The position numbers and the translations under genes are program-made. Positions 37,239-48,073 of a stretch of 64,000 nt of DNA are shown piece after piece. Within the stretch, counting starts at the first letter, position 1. Each line of letters starts with the position of its first letter. The notes beneath the pieces are model-generated. The model worked only from the letters and a program-made list of their open reading frames with translations, did not search any database and was not told the origin of the DNA. Origin of the DNA: Comamonadaceae bacterium UBA4962 (GTDB lineage Bacteria; Pseudomonadota; Gammaproteobacteria; Burkholderiales; Burkholderiaceae_C); contig DHAE01000007.1 in assembly GCA_002397315.1 (NCBI GenBank), positions 210,875 to 274,874 of the forward strand. The letters are read 5' to 3'.

Positions 37239-37874
37239 TCAGGCAGCGGCCTGCAGGCCCTGGGCGAAATGGTCCTGCATGGCGGATGCCGCGCGCTCTG
37301 CATCGCGTGCGGTCAGCGCCGTCAGGATGTCCGCATGCTCGCGCAGCGACTCCTCGATGCGGCCCTGGCGCAGCAGCGAGTTGTGGCGGTTGAGCTTCAT
37401 CACCTTGCGCAGGTCCGCCACCATCTGGTTGCGCCAGCGGTTGTCCGCCAGTTCGAGCAGGCGCATGTGGAAGCGTTCGTTCACCCCGAAGAAGCGGTCC
37501 CGATCGACCACCGCGGCGGCGAGTTCGGCGTGCAGCGCTTCCAGTTCGCGCAACTGCGCATCCGTGGCGCTTTCAGCCACCACGCGCGCGGCATCGCTCT
37601 CCAGCAGTGCCAACAGGTGATAGACGTCGTGCAGGTCCTTGTCGGACACTTCGGTGACGTAGGCGCCGCGCCGCACCTTCATCGTGACCAGGCCTTCGGC
37701 CGCGAGCACCTTGAGGGCCTCGCGCAGCGGGGTGCGGCTGATGCCGAACTCCTCCGCGATCTTCAGCTCGTCGATCCAGCTTCCGGGCTCCAGCGCGCGC
37801 CGGAAGATGCGCTGGCGCAATTGCTCCGCCACCTCTTCATAGAGGGGGCGCGGCGTGAGCGGGGCAGTGGACAT
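37239..37874 (-). CDS. GntR-family (FadR/FCD subgroup) transcriptional regulator
   Basis: 211 residues. A winged helix-turn-helix (about 12-78, with EEFGISRTPLREALKVLAAEGLV) is followed by an all-helical FCD ligand-binding domain (about 85-200) with the conserved FHMRLLEL metal/ligand region. It is divergent from the methylmalonyl-CoA mutase gene across 139 bp, so it most likely controls the propionate/methylmalonyl operon, with an organic acid or acyl-CoA intermediate as ligand. The intergenic region holds two palindromes that could be its sites. Confidence 0.87.
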   Translation of the reverse strand: MSTAPLTPRPLYEEVAEQLRQRIFRRALEPGSWIDELKIAEEFGISRTPLREALKVLAAEGLVTMKVRRGAYVTEVSDKDLHDVYHLLALLESDAARVVAESATDAQLRELEALHAELAAAVVDRDRFFGVNERFHMRLLELADNRWRNQMVADLRKVMKLNRHNSLLRQGRIEESLREHADILTALTARDAERAASAMQDHFAQGLQAAA

Positions 37875-37884
37875 GGCGCGGAAT

Positions 37885-37937
37885 GGTACGCCATAAAAAT
37901 GATGAATTAATAATTACGGAATCGGCTAGACTAGTCT
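37885..37937. promoter_or_regulatory. Candidate operator region between gntR-type gene and mutase
   Basis: Two palindromic elements: ATGG-TACG-CCAT near 37885-37896 and the perfect AGACTAGTCT at 37928-37937, separated by an AT-rich stretch (AATTAATAATTA). One or both may be sites for the divergent regulator and overlap promoter elements. Confidence 0.4.
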
Positions 37938-38013
37938 TTGCTTCCCGCGCACGCCCGGAGACAAGGCGGCGCGGATCTCCGACCGACCAGCGAAACCCCG
38001 ACGCGAGCCCTCC

Positions 38014-40182
38014 ATGAGCAGCAGCCAGACGCCCCCGCCCGAATTCCAGCCCGCCGACCTCGCCGCCTGGGCCAAGGCGGCGGCCAAGTCCGCACCGGGC
38101 GGCGATGTCTCCGCGCTGGACTGGGTCACGCCGGACGGCATCACCGTCAAGCCGCTCTACACCGCGGAGGACGTGGCGGGGCTGCCCCATGCCAACACCC
38201 TGCCGGGTTTCGAGCCCTACGTGCGCGGTCCCCAGGCCACCATGTACGCCGTGCGGCCCTGGACGATCCGGCAGTACGCGGGCTTCTCCACGGCGGAAGA
38301 GTCGAACGCTTTTTACCGCAAGGCGCTGGCGGCGGGCGGGCAGGGCGTCTCGGTGGCGTTCGACCTCGCCACGCACCGCGGCTACGACAGCGACCATCCG
38401 CGCGTGACGGGTGACGTGGGCAAGGCCGGCGTGGCGATCGACAGCGTGGAGGACATGAAGATCCTCTTCGACGGCATTCCGCTCGACAAGGTGAGCGTCT
38501 CCATGACGATGAACGGCGCCGTGCTGCCCGTGCTGGCCGGCTACGTGGTCGCGGCGGAAGAGCAGGGCGTGCGGCAGGACCAGCTCTCCGGGACCATCCA
38601 GAACGACATCCTCAAGGAGTTCATGGTCCGCAACACCTACATCTACCCGCCCAAGCCCTCGATGCGCATCATCGGCGACATCATCGGCTACACGGCGCGG
38701 AACATGCCGAAGTTCAATTCCATCTCCATCAGCGGCTACCACATGCAGGAGGCGGGCGCCAACCAGGCGCTGGAACTGGCCTTCACGCTGGCCGACGGCA
38801 AGGAGTACGTGAAGACGGCCATCGATTCGGGGCTGGACGTGGACGAGTTCGCGGGCCGGCTGTCGTTCTTCTGGGCGATCGGCATGAACTTCTACCTCGA
38901 AGTCGCCAAGATGCGCGCAGCGCGGCTGCTGTGGTGCCGCATCATGAAGGGCACGGGCGCGAAGAATCCCAAGAGCCTGATGCTGCGCACGCACTGCCAG
39001 ACTTCGGGCTGGTCGCTCACCGAGCAGGATCCGTACAACAACGTGGTGCGCACCACCATCGAGGCCATGGCGGCGGTGTTCGGCGGCACGCAGAGCCTGC
39101 ACACCAACAGCTTCGACGAGGCCATCGCGCTGCCCACCGAGTTCTCGGCCCGCATCGCGCGCAACACGCAGCTCATCATCCAGGAAGAGACGCACATCAC
39201 CAACGTGATCGATCCCTGGGCCGGCAGCTACATGATGGAAAAGCTCACCCAGGACATGGCCGACGCCGCCTGGAAGATCATCGAGGAGGTCGAGGCCATG
39301 GGCGGCATGACCGCCGCGGTGGATTCGGGCTGGGCCAAGCTCAAGATCGAGGCCGCCGCCGCGGAGAAGCAGGCGCGCATCGATTCCGGCAAGGACGTGA
39401 TCGTGGGCGTGAACAAGTACCGCCTCGCCAAGGAGGACCCGGTCGACATCCTGCAGATCGACAACGTGAAGGTGCGCGACGGGCAGATCGCGCGGCTCGA
39501 ACGCATCCGTGCCACGCGCGACGCGGCGGCCGTGCAGCAGGCGCTCGATGCGCTCACCGCGGCGGCGGAATCCGGCACCGGCAACCTGCTCGACCTGTCC
39601 ATCCAGGCGATCCGCCTGCGCGCCACCGTGGGCGAGGTGAGCGATGCGCTGGAGAAGGTGTTCGGCCGCCACCGCGCCGACACGCAGAAGGTCACGGGCG
39701 TGTATGCCGCGGCGTACGACTCGGCCGAGGGCTGGGAAAAGCTCAAGGGCGAGATCGACGCGTTCGCCGAAGCCGAAGGCCGCCGCCCGCGCGTGATGAT
39801 CGCCAAGCTCGGCCAGGACGGCCACGACCGCGGCGCCAAGGTGGTGGCCACGGCCTTCGCCGACCTGGGGTTCGACGTGGACATGGGGCCGCTCTTCCAG
39901 ACACCCGAGGAATGTGCGCGCCAGGCGATCGAGAACGATGTGCACGCGGTGGGCGTCTCCACGCTCGCGGCCGGCCACAAGACGCTCGTGCCGGCCATCA
40001 TCCAGGCCCTCAGGGACCAGGGGGCCGACGACATCATCGTGTTCGTGGGCGGCGTGATTCCGCAGCAGGACTACGATTTTCTCTACGAATCGGGCGTGAA
40101 GGGCATCTACGGCCCGGGCACGCCGATCCCGGCGAGCGCGAAGGACGTGCTGGAGCAGATCAGGAAAGCCGTGGCCGCCTGA
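38014..40182 (+). CDS. scpA: Methylmalonyl-CoA mutase (adenosylcobalamin-dependent)
   Basis: 722 residues, single-chain form holding both the TIM-barrel substrate domain and the B12 domain. Substrate domain features include RPWTIRQYAGFSTAEESN and GGTQSLHTNSFDEA. The C-terminal B12-binding motif is KLGQDGHDRGAKV (DxHxxG near residue 601), followed by FVGGVIPQQD. It interconverts methylmalonyl-CoA and succinyl-CoA. It heads an operon with a GNAT gene, meaB and pccB, and its chaperone MeaB is encoded two genes downstream. Likely repressed by the divergent GntR protein. Confidence 0.97.
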   Translation: MSSSQTPPPEFQPADLAAWAKAAAKSAPGGDVSALDWVTPDGITVKPLYTAEDVAGLPHANTLPGFEPYVRGPQATMYAVRPWTIRQYAGFSTAEESNAFYRKALAAGGQGVSVAFDLATHRGYDSDHPRVTGDVGKAGVAIDSVEDMKILFDGIPLDKVSVSMTMNGAVLPVLAGYVVAAEEQGVRQDQLSGTIQNDILKEFMVRNTYIYPPKPSMRIIGDIIGYTARNMPKFNSISISGYHMQEAGANQALELAFTLADGKEYVKTAIDSGLDVDEFAGRLSFFWAIGMNFYLEVAKMRAARLLWCRIMKGTGAKNPKSLMLRTHCQTSGWSLTEQDPYNNVVRTTIEAMAAVFGGTQSLHTNSFDEAIALPTEFSARIARNTQLIIQEETHITNVIDPWAGSYMMEKLTQDMADAAWKIIEEVEAMGGMTAAVDSGWAKLKIEAAAAEKQARIDSGKDVIVGVNKYRLAKEDPVDILQIDNVKVRDGQIARLERIRATRDAAAVQQALDALTAAAESGTGNLLDLSIQAIRLRATVGEVSDALEKVFGRHRADTQKVTGVYAAAYDSAEGWEKLKGEIDAFAEAEGRRPRVMIAKLGQDGHDRGAKVVATAFADLGFDVDMGPLFQTPEECARQAIENDVHAVGVSTLAAGHKTLVPAIIQALRDQGADDIIVFVGGVIPQQDYDFLYESGVKGIYGPGTPIPASAKDVLEQIRKAVAA

Positions 40183-40184
40183 GG

Positions 40185-40712
40185 ATGCGTGCGCCCGCAA
40201 TGCCTGCAGCTTCTTCGTCTTCTCCCCGGCCCGCCACGTCGGGACTGGGCTGGGAGCCCGTCTCCGAAACGGATTTCGCCGCCATGGCCGAGCTGCGGGC
40301 CGAGGCCCTGCGCGAGAGCCTGGAGCGCCTGGGCCGGTTCGATCCTGTGCGCGTGCGTGAGCGCCTGCGCGACGCGTTCGTGCCCGAAGGCATGCGCCAC
40401 ATCGTGCGGGACGGCGAGCGCATCGGCTACCTCACGCTCCTGCCGCGCGCGGCCGACGGTACGCTGCGGCTGCACCACCTCTACCTGCGGCCGGGCACGC
40501 AGAACGCGGGTGCCGGCAGCTGGGCCATGGCCTGGGTGCAGGCACAGGCCCGCGAGCGCGGCTGCGAGGTGACGCTGTGCGCGCTCAAGGGCAGCGACGC
40601 CAACCGCTTCTATCTGCGCCACGGCTTCCGGCCGGTCGCGGAAGAGCCTTTCGACATCGAGTACCGCTGGAGCCCATCGTGGACCGGCGCGGCGGCCGGA
40701 GCCCAGCCATGA
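40185..40712 (+). CDS. GNAT-family N-acetyltransferase
   Basis: 175 residues, starting 2 bp after the mutase stop and overlapping the meaB start (ATGA). GNAT fold features: IGYLTLLPRAADGTLRLHHLYLRP, where the beta-strand and acyl-CoA region lie, then GAGSWAMAWV as the CoA-binding loop equivalent (normally Q/RxxGxG/A, here degenerate), and NRFYLRHGF near the C-terminus. Tightly embedded between the mutase and its chaperone, it may modify an enzyme of the pathway or act on a small molecule; sequence cannot decide. Confidence 0.8.
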   Translation: MRAPAMPAASSSSPRPATSGLGWEPVSETDFAAMAELRAEALRESLERLGRFDPVRVRERLRDAFVPEGMRHIVRDGERIGYLTLLPRAADGTLRLHHLYLRPGTQNAGAGSWAMAWVQAQARERGCEVTLCALKGSDANRFYLRHGFRPVAEEPFDIEYRWSPSWTGAAAGAQP

Positions 40713-41731
40713 CCGCACAGCCGCACCCGCTCCACGCCGGCATCACCGGCACCCCCGGCCCCGTGCAGCGCCGCGCCATGGCCAAGGCGATCACGCTGCT
40801 CGAATCCACGCGCGCCGACCACCGCGCGCAGGGCGACGAGTTGCTCACCGCGCTGCTGCCGCACACGGGCAACGCCTTCCGCCTGGGCCTGAGCGGCGTG
40901 CCGGGCGTGGGCAAGTCCACCTTCATCGAGGCACTGGGCCTCTACCTGATCGGCCTGGGCCACCGCGTGGCGGTGCTCACCATCGACCCGTCTTCCACGG
41001 TGTCGGGCGGCTCGATCCTGGGCGACAAGACGCGCATGGAGCAGCTCTCGGTGCATCCGCAGGCCTACATCCGGCCGAGCCCGTCCAGCGGCACGCTGGG
41101 TGGCGTGGCGGAGAAGACGCGCGAGGCGATGCTGGTCTGCGAGGCGGCGGGCTACGACGTGGTGATCGTGGAGACCGTGGGCGTGGGCCAGAGCGAGACC
41201 GCGGTGGCCGGGATGGCCGACATGTTCGTGCTCATGCAGTTGCCGAACGCGGGCGACGACCTGCAGGCGATCAAGAAGGGCGTGATGGAGATCGCGGACC
41301 TCGTGGTGATCAACAAGGCCGACATCGACCCGCATGCCGCCACGCGCGCCGAAGCGCAGATCACCTCCAGCCTACGCCTCATCGGCCAGCACGGCAACCC
41401 CGAGCATGCGCGGCACGACGACACGCTGTGGCATCCGCGCGTGCTGCAGATCAGCGCATTGCAGGGCCGGGGCGTGGATGCGTTCTGGGCCGCGGTGCAG
41501 GATTTCCGGCGCGTGCAGGGGGCCAACGGGCGCCTGGAGGCGCGCCGCCGCCGGCAGGCCCAGTCCTGGATGTGGGAGCGCATCGATGCGGGCCTGAAGC
41601 AGGCGTTCCGCGCGCACCCGCAGGTGCAGGCGCTGTTGCCCGCGCTGCGCGAGGATGTGCTCGGCGGGCGCGTCGCGGCTTCCACCGCCGCGCGGCAGCT
41701 GCTGCGGGCCGCGGGCATCACGGACCAGTGA
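40709..41731 (+). CDS. meaB: Methylmalonyl-CoA mutase-associated GTPase MeaB
   Basis: 340 residues from ATG 40709. G3E-family GTPase: P-loop GVPGVGKST (about 65-73), DPSS, the conserved ETVGVGQSE switch region, and NKAD for guanine. MeaB gates delivery of adenosylcobalamin to the mutase and protects it from inactivation. Overlap with the GNAT gene, and the mutase next to that, fit this role; older annotations call this family ArgK. Confidence 0.96.
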   Translation: MTAQPHPLHAGITGTPGPVQRRAMAKAITLLESTRADHRAQGDELLTALLPHTGNAFRLGLSGVPGVGKSTFIEALGLYLIGLGHRVAVLTIDPSSTVSGGSILGDKTRMEQLSVHPQAYIRPSPSSGTLGGVAEKTREAMLVCEAAGYDVVIVETVGVGQSETAVAGMADMFVLMQLPNAGDDLQAIKKGVMEIADLVVINKADIDPHAATRAEAQITSSLRLIGQHGNPEHARHDDTLWHPRVLQISALQGRGVDAFWAAVQDFRRVQGANGRLEARRRRQAQSWMWERIDAGLKQAFRAHPQVQALLPALREDVLGGRVAASTAARQLLRAAGITDQ

Positions 41732-41822
41732 GCCGGACCGGCACACCCCACATAACGACCGAGCAAACAGACAAACACCCAAGCGAGCAAGCAAGCATTC
41801 GCGGACCGTTGGAAGGAAGACC

Positions 41823-43355
<1,533 letters not shown>

Positions 43356-43410
43356 CCCGCCGCGTCGCGACGCCATGCCCGATCACTTGGACGAACCTCC
43401 CGGAAGCACG

Positions 43411-43950
43411 ATGAAGACCGTCTGGATCGTCGATGGCGCCTACCTCTTCAACTACGGCAAGAGCAAGCCCTTCGACTACCTCAAGCTGAAGAACGAGATC
43501 ACCCGGCTGAACGGCGGGCCGATCCGCGAGAGCTACTACCTGAACTCCGTGAGCGACCCCGCCACGGACGCGCAGAACGCGTTCCATTCGTGGATCAAGA
43601 CCGCGCCGCCCCACGGGCCGAAGTTCCGGGTGCAGCTCTACAAGCTCAAGAAGATGCACATGAACTGCACGGCCTGCGGCCATGCGTTCGACCGGTGGGT
43701 CCAGAAGGGCGTGGACGTGGGCATCGCCACGCTGATCATCAAGCTGGCGGCGCAGAACGTCTACGACCGGCTGATCCTTTCCGCGGGCGACGGGGATTTC
43801 GAGGATGCGATCTCGTACGTGAAGTCCGAACTGCACAAGGAGGTGTGGGTGTCGGGCTCCGCGACCAGCCTGTCGCCCGATCTGCAGTCGTACTCGGACA
43901 ACGTGCTCTGGATGGAGGACATGAGTCCGGCCATCGACCGCACCTCCTGA
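43411..43950 (+). CDS. NYN-domain protein (PIN-like putative ribonuclease)
   Basis: 179 residues from ATG 43411, which has GGAAG upstream; an ATG at 43375 is possible but lacks a ribosome site. The NYN fold is indicated by conserved acidic residues: Asp8 in WIVDGAYLF, Asp102 in GVDVGIATLI and SAGDGDFEDA (Asp127, Asp129). A CTACG pair (Cys86, Cys89) may bind zinc. NYN domains are metal-dependent RNases related to PIN domains. Its place between pccB and pccA is unexpected and suggests co-expression with the carboxylase; the target is unknown. Confidence 0.85.
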   Translation: MKTVWIVDGAYLFNYGKSKPFDYLKLKNEITRLNGGPIRESYYLNSVSDPATDAQNAFHSWIKTAPPHGPKFRVQLYKLKKMHMNCTACGHAFDRWVQKGVDVGIATLIIKLAAQNVYDRLILSAGDGDFEDAISYVKSELHKEVWVSGSATSLSPDLQSYSDNVLWMEDMSPAIDRTS

Positions 43951-44006
43951 CCGCCTGCCCGGCCCCCCCATCCACGCCCGCGCTCAACCCCCTTATTCGA
44001 GGCACC

Positions 44007-46055
44007 ATGTTCACCAAAATCCTCATCGCCAACCGCGGCGAAATCGCCTGCCGCGTGATCGCCACCGCCCGCCGCATGGGCATCGCCACCGTGGCCGTGT
44101 ACTCCGATGCCGACAAGGAAGCCCGCCACGTGAAGCTGGCCGACGAGGCCGTGCGCATCGGCGCGGCGCCCTCGCGCGAGTCGTACCTGCTGGCCGACCG
44201 GATCATCGAAGCCGCGAAGCAGACCGGCGCGCAGGCGATCCACCCCGGCTACGGCTTCCTGTCGGAGAACGAAGCCTTCGCCCAGCGCTGCGAGGACGAA
44301 GGCATCGCCTTCATCGGCCCGAAGGCGCATTCGATCGCGGCCATGGGCGACAAGATCGCCTCGAAGAAGCTCGCCAACGAGGCGAAGGTCAACACCATTC
44401 CGGGATGGAACGACGCGATCGAATCGGCCGACCGCGCCGTGGAGATCGCGCGCGACATCGGCTATCCGGTGATGATCAAGGCCTCGGCCGGTGGCGGCGG
44501 CAAGGGCCTGCGCGTGGCCTACAACGACAAGGAGGCGCTGGAGGGCTTCACCGCCTGCCAGAACGAGGCGCGCAATTCCTTCGGCGACGACCGCATCTTC
44601 ATCGAGAAGTTCGTGCAGCAGCCGCGGCACATAGAGATCCAGGTGCTGGGCGACAGCCAGGGCCACGTGATCTACCTGAACGAGCGCGAATGCTCGATCC
44701 AGCGCCGGCACCAGAAGGTGATCGAGGAGGCGCCGTCGCCCTTCATCAGCGATGCGACCCGCAAGGCCATGGGCGAGCAGGCGGTGGCGCTGGCGAAGGC
44801 GGTGAAGTACCAGAGCGCCGGCACGGTGGAGTTCGTGGTGGGCAAGGACCAGGATTTCTATTTCCTGGAGATGAACACGCGCCTGCAGGTGGAGCACCCG
44901 GTGACGGAGTGCATCACCGGTCTGGACCTGGTGGAACTGATGATCCGCGTGGCCGCCGGCGAGCCGCTGCCGATCACGCAGGCCGACGTGCGCCGCGACG
45001 GCTGGGCGATCGAATGCCGCATCAACGCGGAAGACCCGTTCCGCAACTTCCTGCCGTCCACGGGCCGGCTGGTGCGCTTCCAGCCGCCCGAGGAGAGCAT
45101 GTTCCAGGCCGACACCGAGAAGAAGCTCGGCGTGCGCGTGGACACGGGCGTGTACGAGGGCGGCGAGATCCCGATGTACTACGACTCGATGATCGCGAAG
45201 CTGATCGTGCACGGCACCGACCGCGAGGACGCGATCCACAAGATGCGCGCCGCGCTGAACGGCTTCGTGATCCGCGGCATCAGCAGCAACATCCCGTTCC
45301 AGGCGGCGCTGCTCGCGCACCCGGATTTCGTGTCCGGCGCGTTCAACACCGGCTTCATCGCCGAGCACTATGCGCGGGGCTTCCACTCCGAAGACGTGCC
45401 GCACGAAGACCCGCTCTTCCTCGTGGCGCTGGCGGCCTACATGCACCGCCGCTACCGTGCGCGCGCCAGCGGCATCAGCGGCCAGCTGGCGGGCCACGAG
45501 GTGAAGGTGGGCGAGCAGTTCGTCGTGGTGGCGCTGGATGCCGAAGGCCGGCATGCCCACCACGCCGTGTCGGTGACCGACTTCCAGGATGCCTCGGGCT
45601 CCAGCCTGGTGCACGTGGAAGGGCGCGACTACCAGATCAGCAGCGCCGCCACGCTCGGCCAGATCCGCGTGCAGGGCCAGTGCAACGGCATCGGTTTCAC
45701 TGCCCAGGTGGAGCGCGGCGCGGGCAAGAACCCGCTGGCGCTGCGCATCGCGCACAACGGCACGCAGATCGAGGCGCTGGTGCTCTCGCCGCTGGGCGCG
45801 CGGCTGCACCAGCTCATGCCCTTCAAGGCGCCGCCGGACCTGAGCAAGTTCCTGCTCTCGCCCATGCCGGGCCTGCTGGTCGACGTGGCCGTGCAGGAAG
45901 GCCAGAAGGTGCAGGCCGGCGAGAAGCTCGCGGTGATCGAGGCGATGAAGATGGAGAACATCCTCTTCGCAACGCAGGACGGCGTGGTCGGCAAGATCGC
46001 TGCCAGCCGCGGCGCTTCGCTGGCCGTGGACGACGTGATCCTCGAATTCCAGTGA
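44007..46055 (+). CDS. pccA: Propionyl-CoA carboxylase alpha subunit (biotin carboxylase + BCCP)
   Basis: 682 residues. The biotin carboxylase domain (about 1-450) has KILIANRGEIACR, HPGYGFLSEN, ASAGGGGKG, EMNTRLQVEHPVTE. A middle region (about 500-600) corresponds to the BT domain that docks PccB, and the C-terminus carries the biotinyl motif EAMKMEN with Lys648. It charges biotin with bicarbonate and ATP. Its stop overlaps the start of the next gene (GTGA). Biotin need links it to bioB 2.3 kb downstream. Confidence 0.96.
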   Translation: MFTKILIANRGEIACRVIATARRMGIATVAVYSDADKEARHVKLADEAVRIGAAPSRESYLLADRIIEAAKQTGAQAIHPGYGFLSENEAFAQRCEDEGIAFIGPKAHSIAAMGDKIASKKLANEAKVNTIPGWNDAIESADRAVEIARDIGYPVMIKASAGGGGKGLRVAYNDKEALEGFTACQNEARNSFGDDRIFIEKFVQQPRHIEIQVLGDSQGHVIYLNERECSIQRRHQKVIEEAPSPFISDATRKAMGEQAVALAKAVKYQSAGTVEFVVGKDQDFYFLEMNTRLQVEHPVTECITGLDLVELMIRVAAGEPLPITQADVRRDGWAIECRINAEDPFRNFLPSTGRLVRFQPPEESMFQADTEKKLGVRVDTGVYEGGEIPMYYDSMIAKLIVHGTDREDAIHKMRAALNGFVIRGISSNIPFQAALLAHPDFVSGAFNTGFIAEHYARGFHSEDVPHEDPLFLVALAAYMHRRYRARASGISGQLAGHEVKVGEQFVVVALDAEGRHAHHAVSVTDFQDASGSSLVHVEGRDYQISSAATLGQIRVQGQCNGIGFTAQVERGAGKNPLALRIAHNGTQIEALVLSPLGARLHQLMPFKAPPDLSKFLLSPMPGLLVDVAVQEGQKVQAGEKLAVIEAMKMENILFATQDGVVGKIAASRGASLAVDDVILEFQ

Positions 46056-46870
46056 AGCCCGTCGCGCTCGCTTGCGCGCCCGAAGCGGAGCGCTCGCGCG
46101 GGGTGCGCACGCTGCTGGCGATGTCGGGCCTGGTGCTGCTGGCGGACGGCCTCTTCCTCATGGCGCAGCGCCACCTGAACCTCGGCGTGGTGCTGCCTGC
46201 CGTGCTGGGAGCGGCGTTCCTTTTCCTGGCCGTGCGGTGGCGGAGCGTGGCCCGCTGGCGGCGCGGGCGCCCGGGCCGCCAGCGCCTGTGGCGCCTGGGC
46301 TGGGTGCTGCTCGCGCTGTGGCTGGCCTCGGTGTTCTGGTTCTGGGGCCAGCTGCGGGGCCTGGGCGTGCCGCCGGCCGGGGTGCCGCCCGTTCGGGCGA
46401 TCGTGGTGCTGGGCAGCGGCACGCTGGACGGACAACCGCGGCCGGCGCTGGCGGCGCGGCTGGACACGGCGGCGGAGCTGGCGCGCCTGCAGCCGGCGGC
46501 CCTGATCGCCGTGTGCGGCGGCGTCGACCTGGGCGAAACCGAGAGCGAGGCGGCCGTCATGGCCCGCTACCTGCGGGAGCGCCACGGCATTGCGCCAGAC
46601 CGGCTGGTGCTGGAAACGGAGAGCACCAGCACCGAACTGAACCTCGCGCTCAGCCGGCCGCTGCTGCAGGCGCGCGGCGTGCCGGCGGACGCGCCCATGG
46701 CCGTGGTGACCAGCGATTTCCACCTGATGCGCGCGGTGCGCATCGCCCGACGGCAGGGCCTGTCCGCCGTGGTGCCGGTCGGCGCGCCGACGCCGATCAC
46801 CAACCGCTACAACGCCTGGCTGCGCGAGTATTTCGCGCTGGGCAGCAGCTGGGCCCTGCGCGAGCTGTAA
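46052..46870 (+). CDS. DUF218 (YdcF/ElyC-like) membrane protein
   Basis: 272 residues, GTG start at 46052 overlapping the pccA stop. Helices near 20-37, 44-62 and 83-100 precede a DUF218 domain: IVVLGSGTLDGQPRPALAARLD, a central CGGVDLGETESEA stretch, ETESTSTELN, and TSDFHLMRAVRIARR. In Escherichia coli the family includes ElyC and SanA, which affect envelope integrity; biochemical function is unclear. Translational coupling to pccA is likely, but a functional link is not evident. Confidence 0.86.
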   Translation: MKPVALACAPEAERSRGVRTLLAMSGLVLLADGLFLMAQRHLNLGVVLPAVLGAAFLFLAVRWRSVARWRRGRPGRQRLWRLGWVLLALWLASVFWFWGQLRGLGVPPAGVPPVRAIVVLGSGTLDGQPRPALAARLDTAAELARLQPAALIAVCGGVDLGETESEAAVMARYLRERHGIAPDRLVLETESTSTELNLALSRPLLQARGVPADAPMAVVTSDFHLMRAVRIARRQGLSAVVPVGAPTPITNRYNAWLREYFALGSSWALREL

Positions 46871-46940
46871 CGTGCGCGAGTTGTGACACGCGCAGGCCGC
46901 ATCCACTTCCACCCCGTTTCTTTTCAGGAGCATCCCCATC

Positions 46941-47411
46941 ATGACCCCGCAACAGCGTCCCTTCAAAGTCCTCGGCATCCAGCAGGTGGCCATCGGCGGC
47001 ACCGACAAGGCGCGCATGAAGCGGCTGTGGGTGGACATGCTGGGCCTCGCCCAGACGGGCACCTTCCGCAGCGAGCGCGAGAACGTCGATGAAGACATCC
47101 TCGCGATGGGGCAGGGCGCCCATGCGGTGGAGGTGGACATCATGCAGCCGCTCGACATCGAGAAGAAGCCCGCCGTGCACGCCACGCCGCTCAACCACAT
47201 CGGGCTGTGGATCGACGACCTGCCGCGCGCCGTGGAATGGCTCACGGCCCAGGGCGTGCGCTTCGCGCCGGGCGGCATCCGAAAGGGCGCCGCGGGCCAC
47301 GACATCACCTTCCTGCACCCCAAGAGCAACGACGAGTTCCCGATCGCGGGCGAGGGGGTGCTGATCGAGCTGGTGCAGGCGCCGCCGGACGTCATCGCGG
47401 CGCTGGGCTGA
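46941..47411 (+). CDS. VOC-family protein, probable methylmalonyl-CoA epimerase
   Basis: 156 residues. VOC/glyoxalase fold with metal-ligand positions suggested by IQQVAIG near the N-terminus, the His/Glu of HAVEVDIMQP, NHIGLWIDDL, and the C-terminal LIELVQAP, which is characteristic of epimerase-like members. The family includes methylmalonyl-CoA epimerase, which converts the (S) product of PccAB to the (R) form needed by the mutase. Because the operon otherwise has every step, this is the natural candidate. A glyoxalase of other function is the alternative. Confidence 0.78.
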   Translation: MTPQQRPFKVLGIQQVAIGGTDKARMKRLWVDMLGLAQTGTFRSERENVDEDILAMGQGAHAVEVDIMQPLDIEKKPAVHATPLNHIGLWIDDLPRAVEWLTAQGVRFAPGGIRKGAAGHDITFLHPKSNDEFPIAGEGVLIELVQAPPDVIAALG

Positions 47412-47428
47412 CAAGGTCCGTGATTGCC

Positions 47429-48073
47429 ATGCTCCGCATCGCCCTGATCCACGCCCTGGCCCATTCGGTCGCCCCCATCAACGACGCGTTCGCGCGGGAC
47501 TGGCCCGGTGCCGTGCGCATGAACCTGCTGGACGACAGCCTCTCGGCCGATCTGGCGGCGGGGGGCGGCGTGCTCGACGGCGCCATGCACGCGCGCTTCG
47601 CGCGGCTGGCGCGCTATGCCGTCGATACGGGCGCGCAGGGCATCCTGTTCACCTGCTCGGCCTTCGGGCCGTGTATCGAGGCCGTGGCCGCAGAGCATGC
47701 GGCGCTACCGGTGCTCAAGCCCAACGAGGCGATGATTGACGAGGCCGCTGGCGGCGAAGGGCCGCTGGGCCTGATCGCCACCTTCGCGCCCACGCTGCGC
47801 TCCATGCCGACGGAATTCCCAGTGGGGATGGCGCTGCAAACCGCGCTGGCGGAGGGAGCGCTCGCGGCGCTCGACGCCGGGGATGGGGAAACGCACGACG
47901 CCCTCATCGCGCGGCAGGCCAGCGAACTGGCCGCGCGCGGCTGCACCCGCATCGCCCTGGCGCAGTTCAGCATGGCGCGCGCGCGTGACGCGTGCGCCCG
48001 GGCCACCGGGCTGCCGGTCCTGACGACGGTGGACAGCGCGGTGCGCAAGCTGCGCGGCCTGCTGGGGGACTGA
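47429..48073 (+). CDS. Asp/Glu/hydantoin racemase-family protein
   Basis: 214 residues from ATG 47429; a GTG at 47420 is a possible alternative. The two catalytic cysteines expected for the fold are only half present: FTCSAFGPCIEA provides a first Cys (position about 72), while the C-terminal site reads ALAQFSMARA, with no Cys where racemases have one. One-cysteine members resemble arylmalonate decarboxylase-like enzymes. It starts 17 bp after the epimerase gene, so it is probably the operon's last gene. Substrate unknown. Confidence 0.7.
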   Translation: MLRIALIHALAHSVAPINDAFARDWPGAVRMNLLDDSLSADLAAGGGVLDGAMHARFARLARYAVDTGAQGILFTCSAFGPCIEAVAAEHAALPVLKPNEAMIDEAAGGEGPLGLIATFAPTLRSMPTEFPVGMALQTALAEGALAALDAGDGETHDALIARQASELAARGCTRIALAQFSMARARDACARATGLPVLTTVDSAVRKLRGLLGD

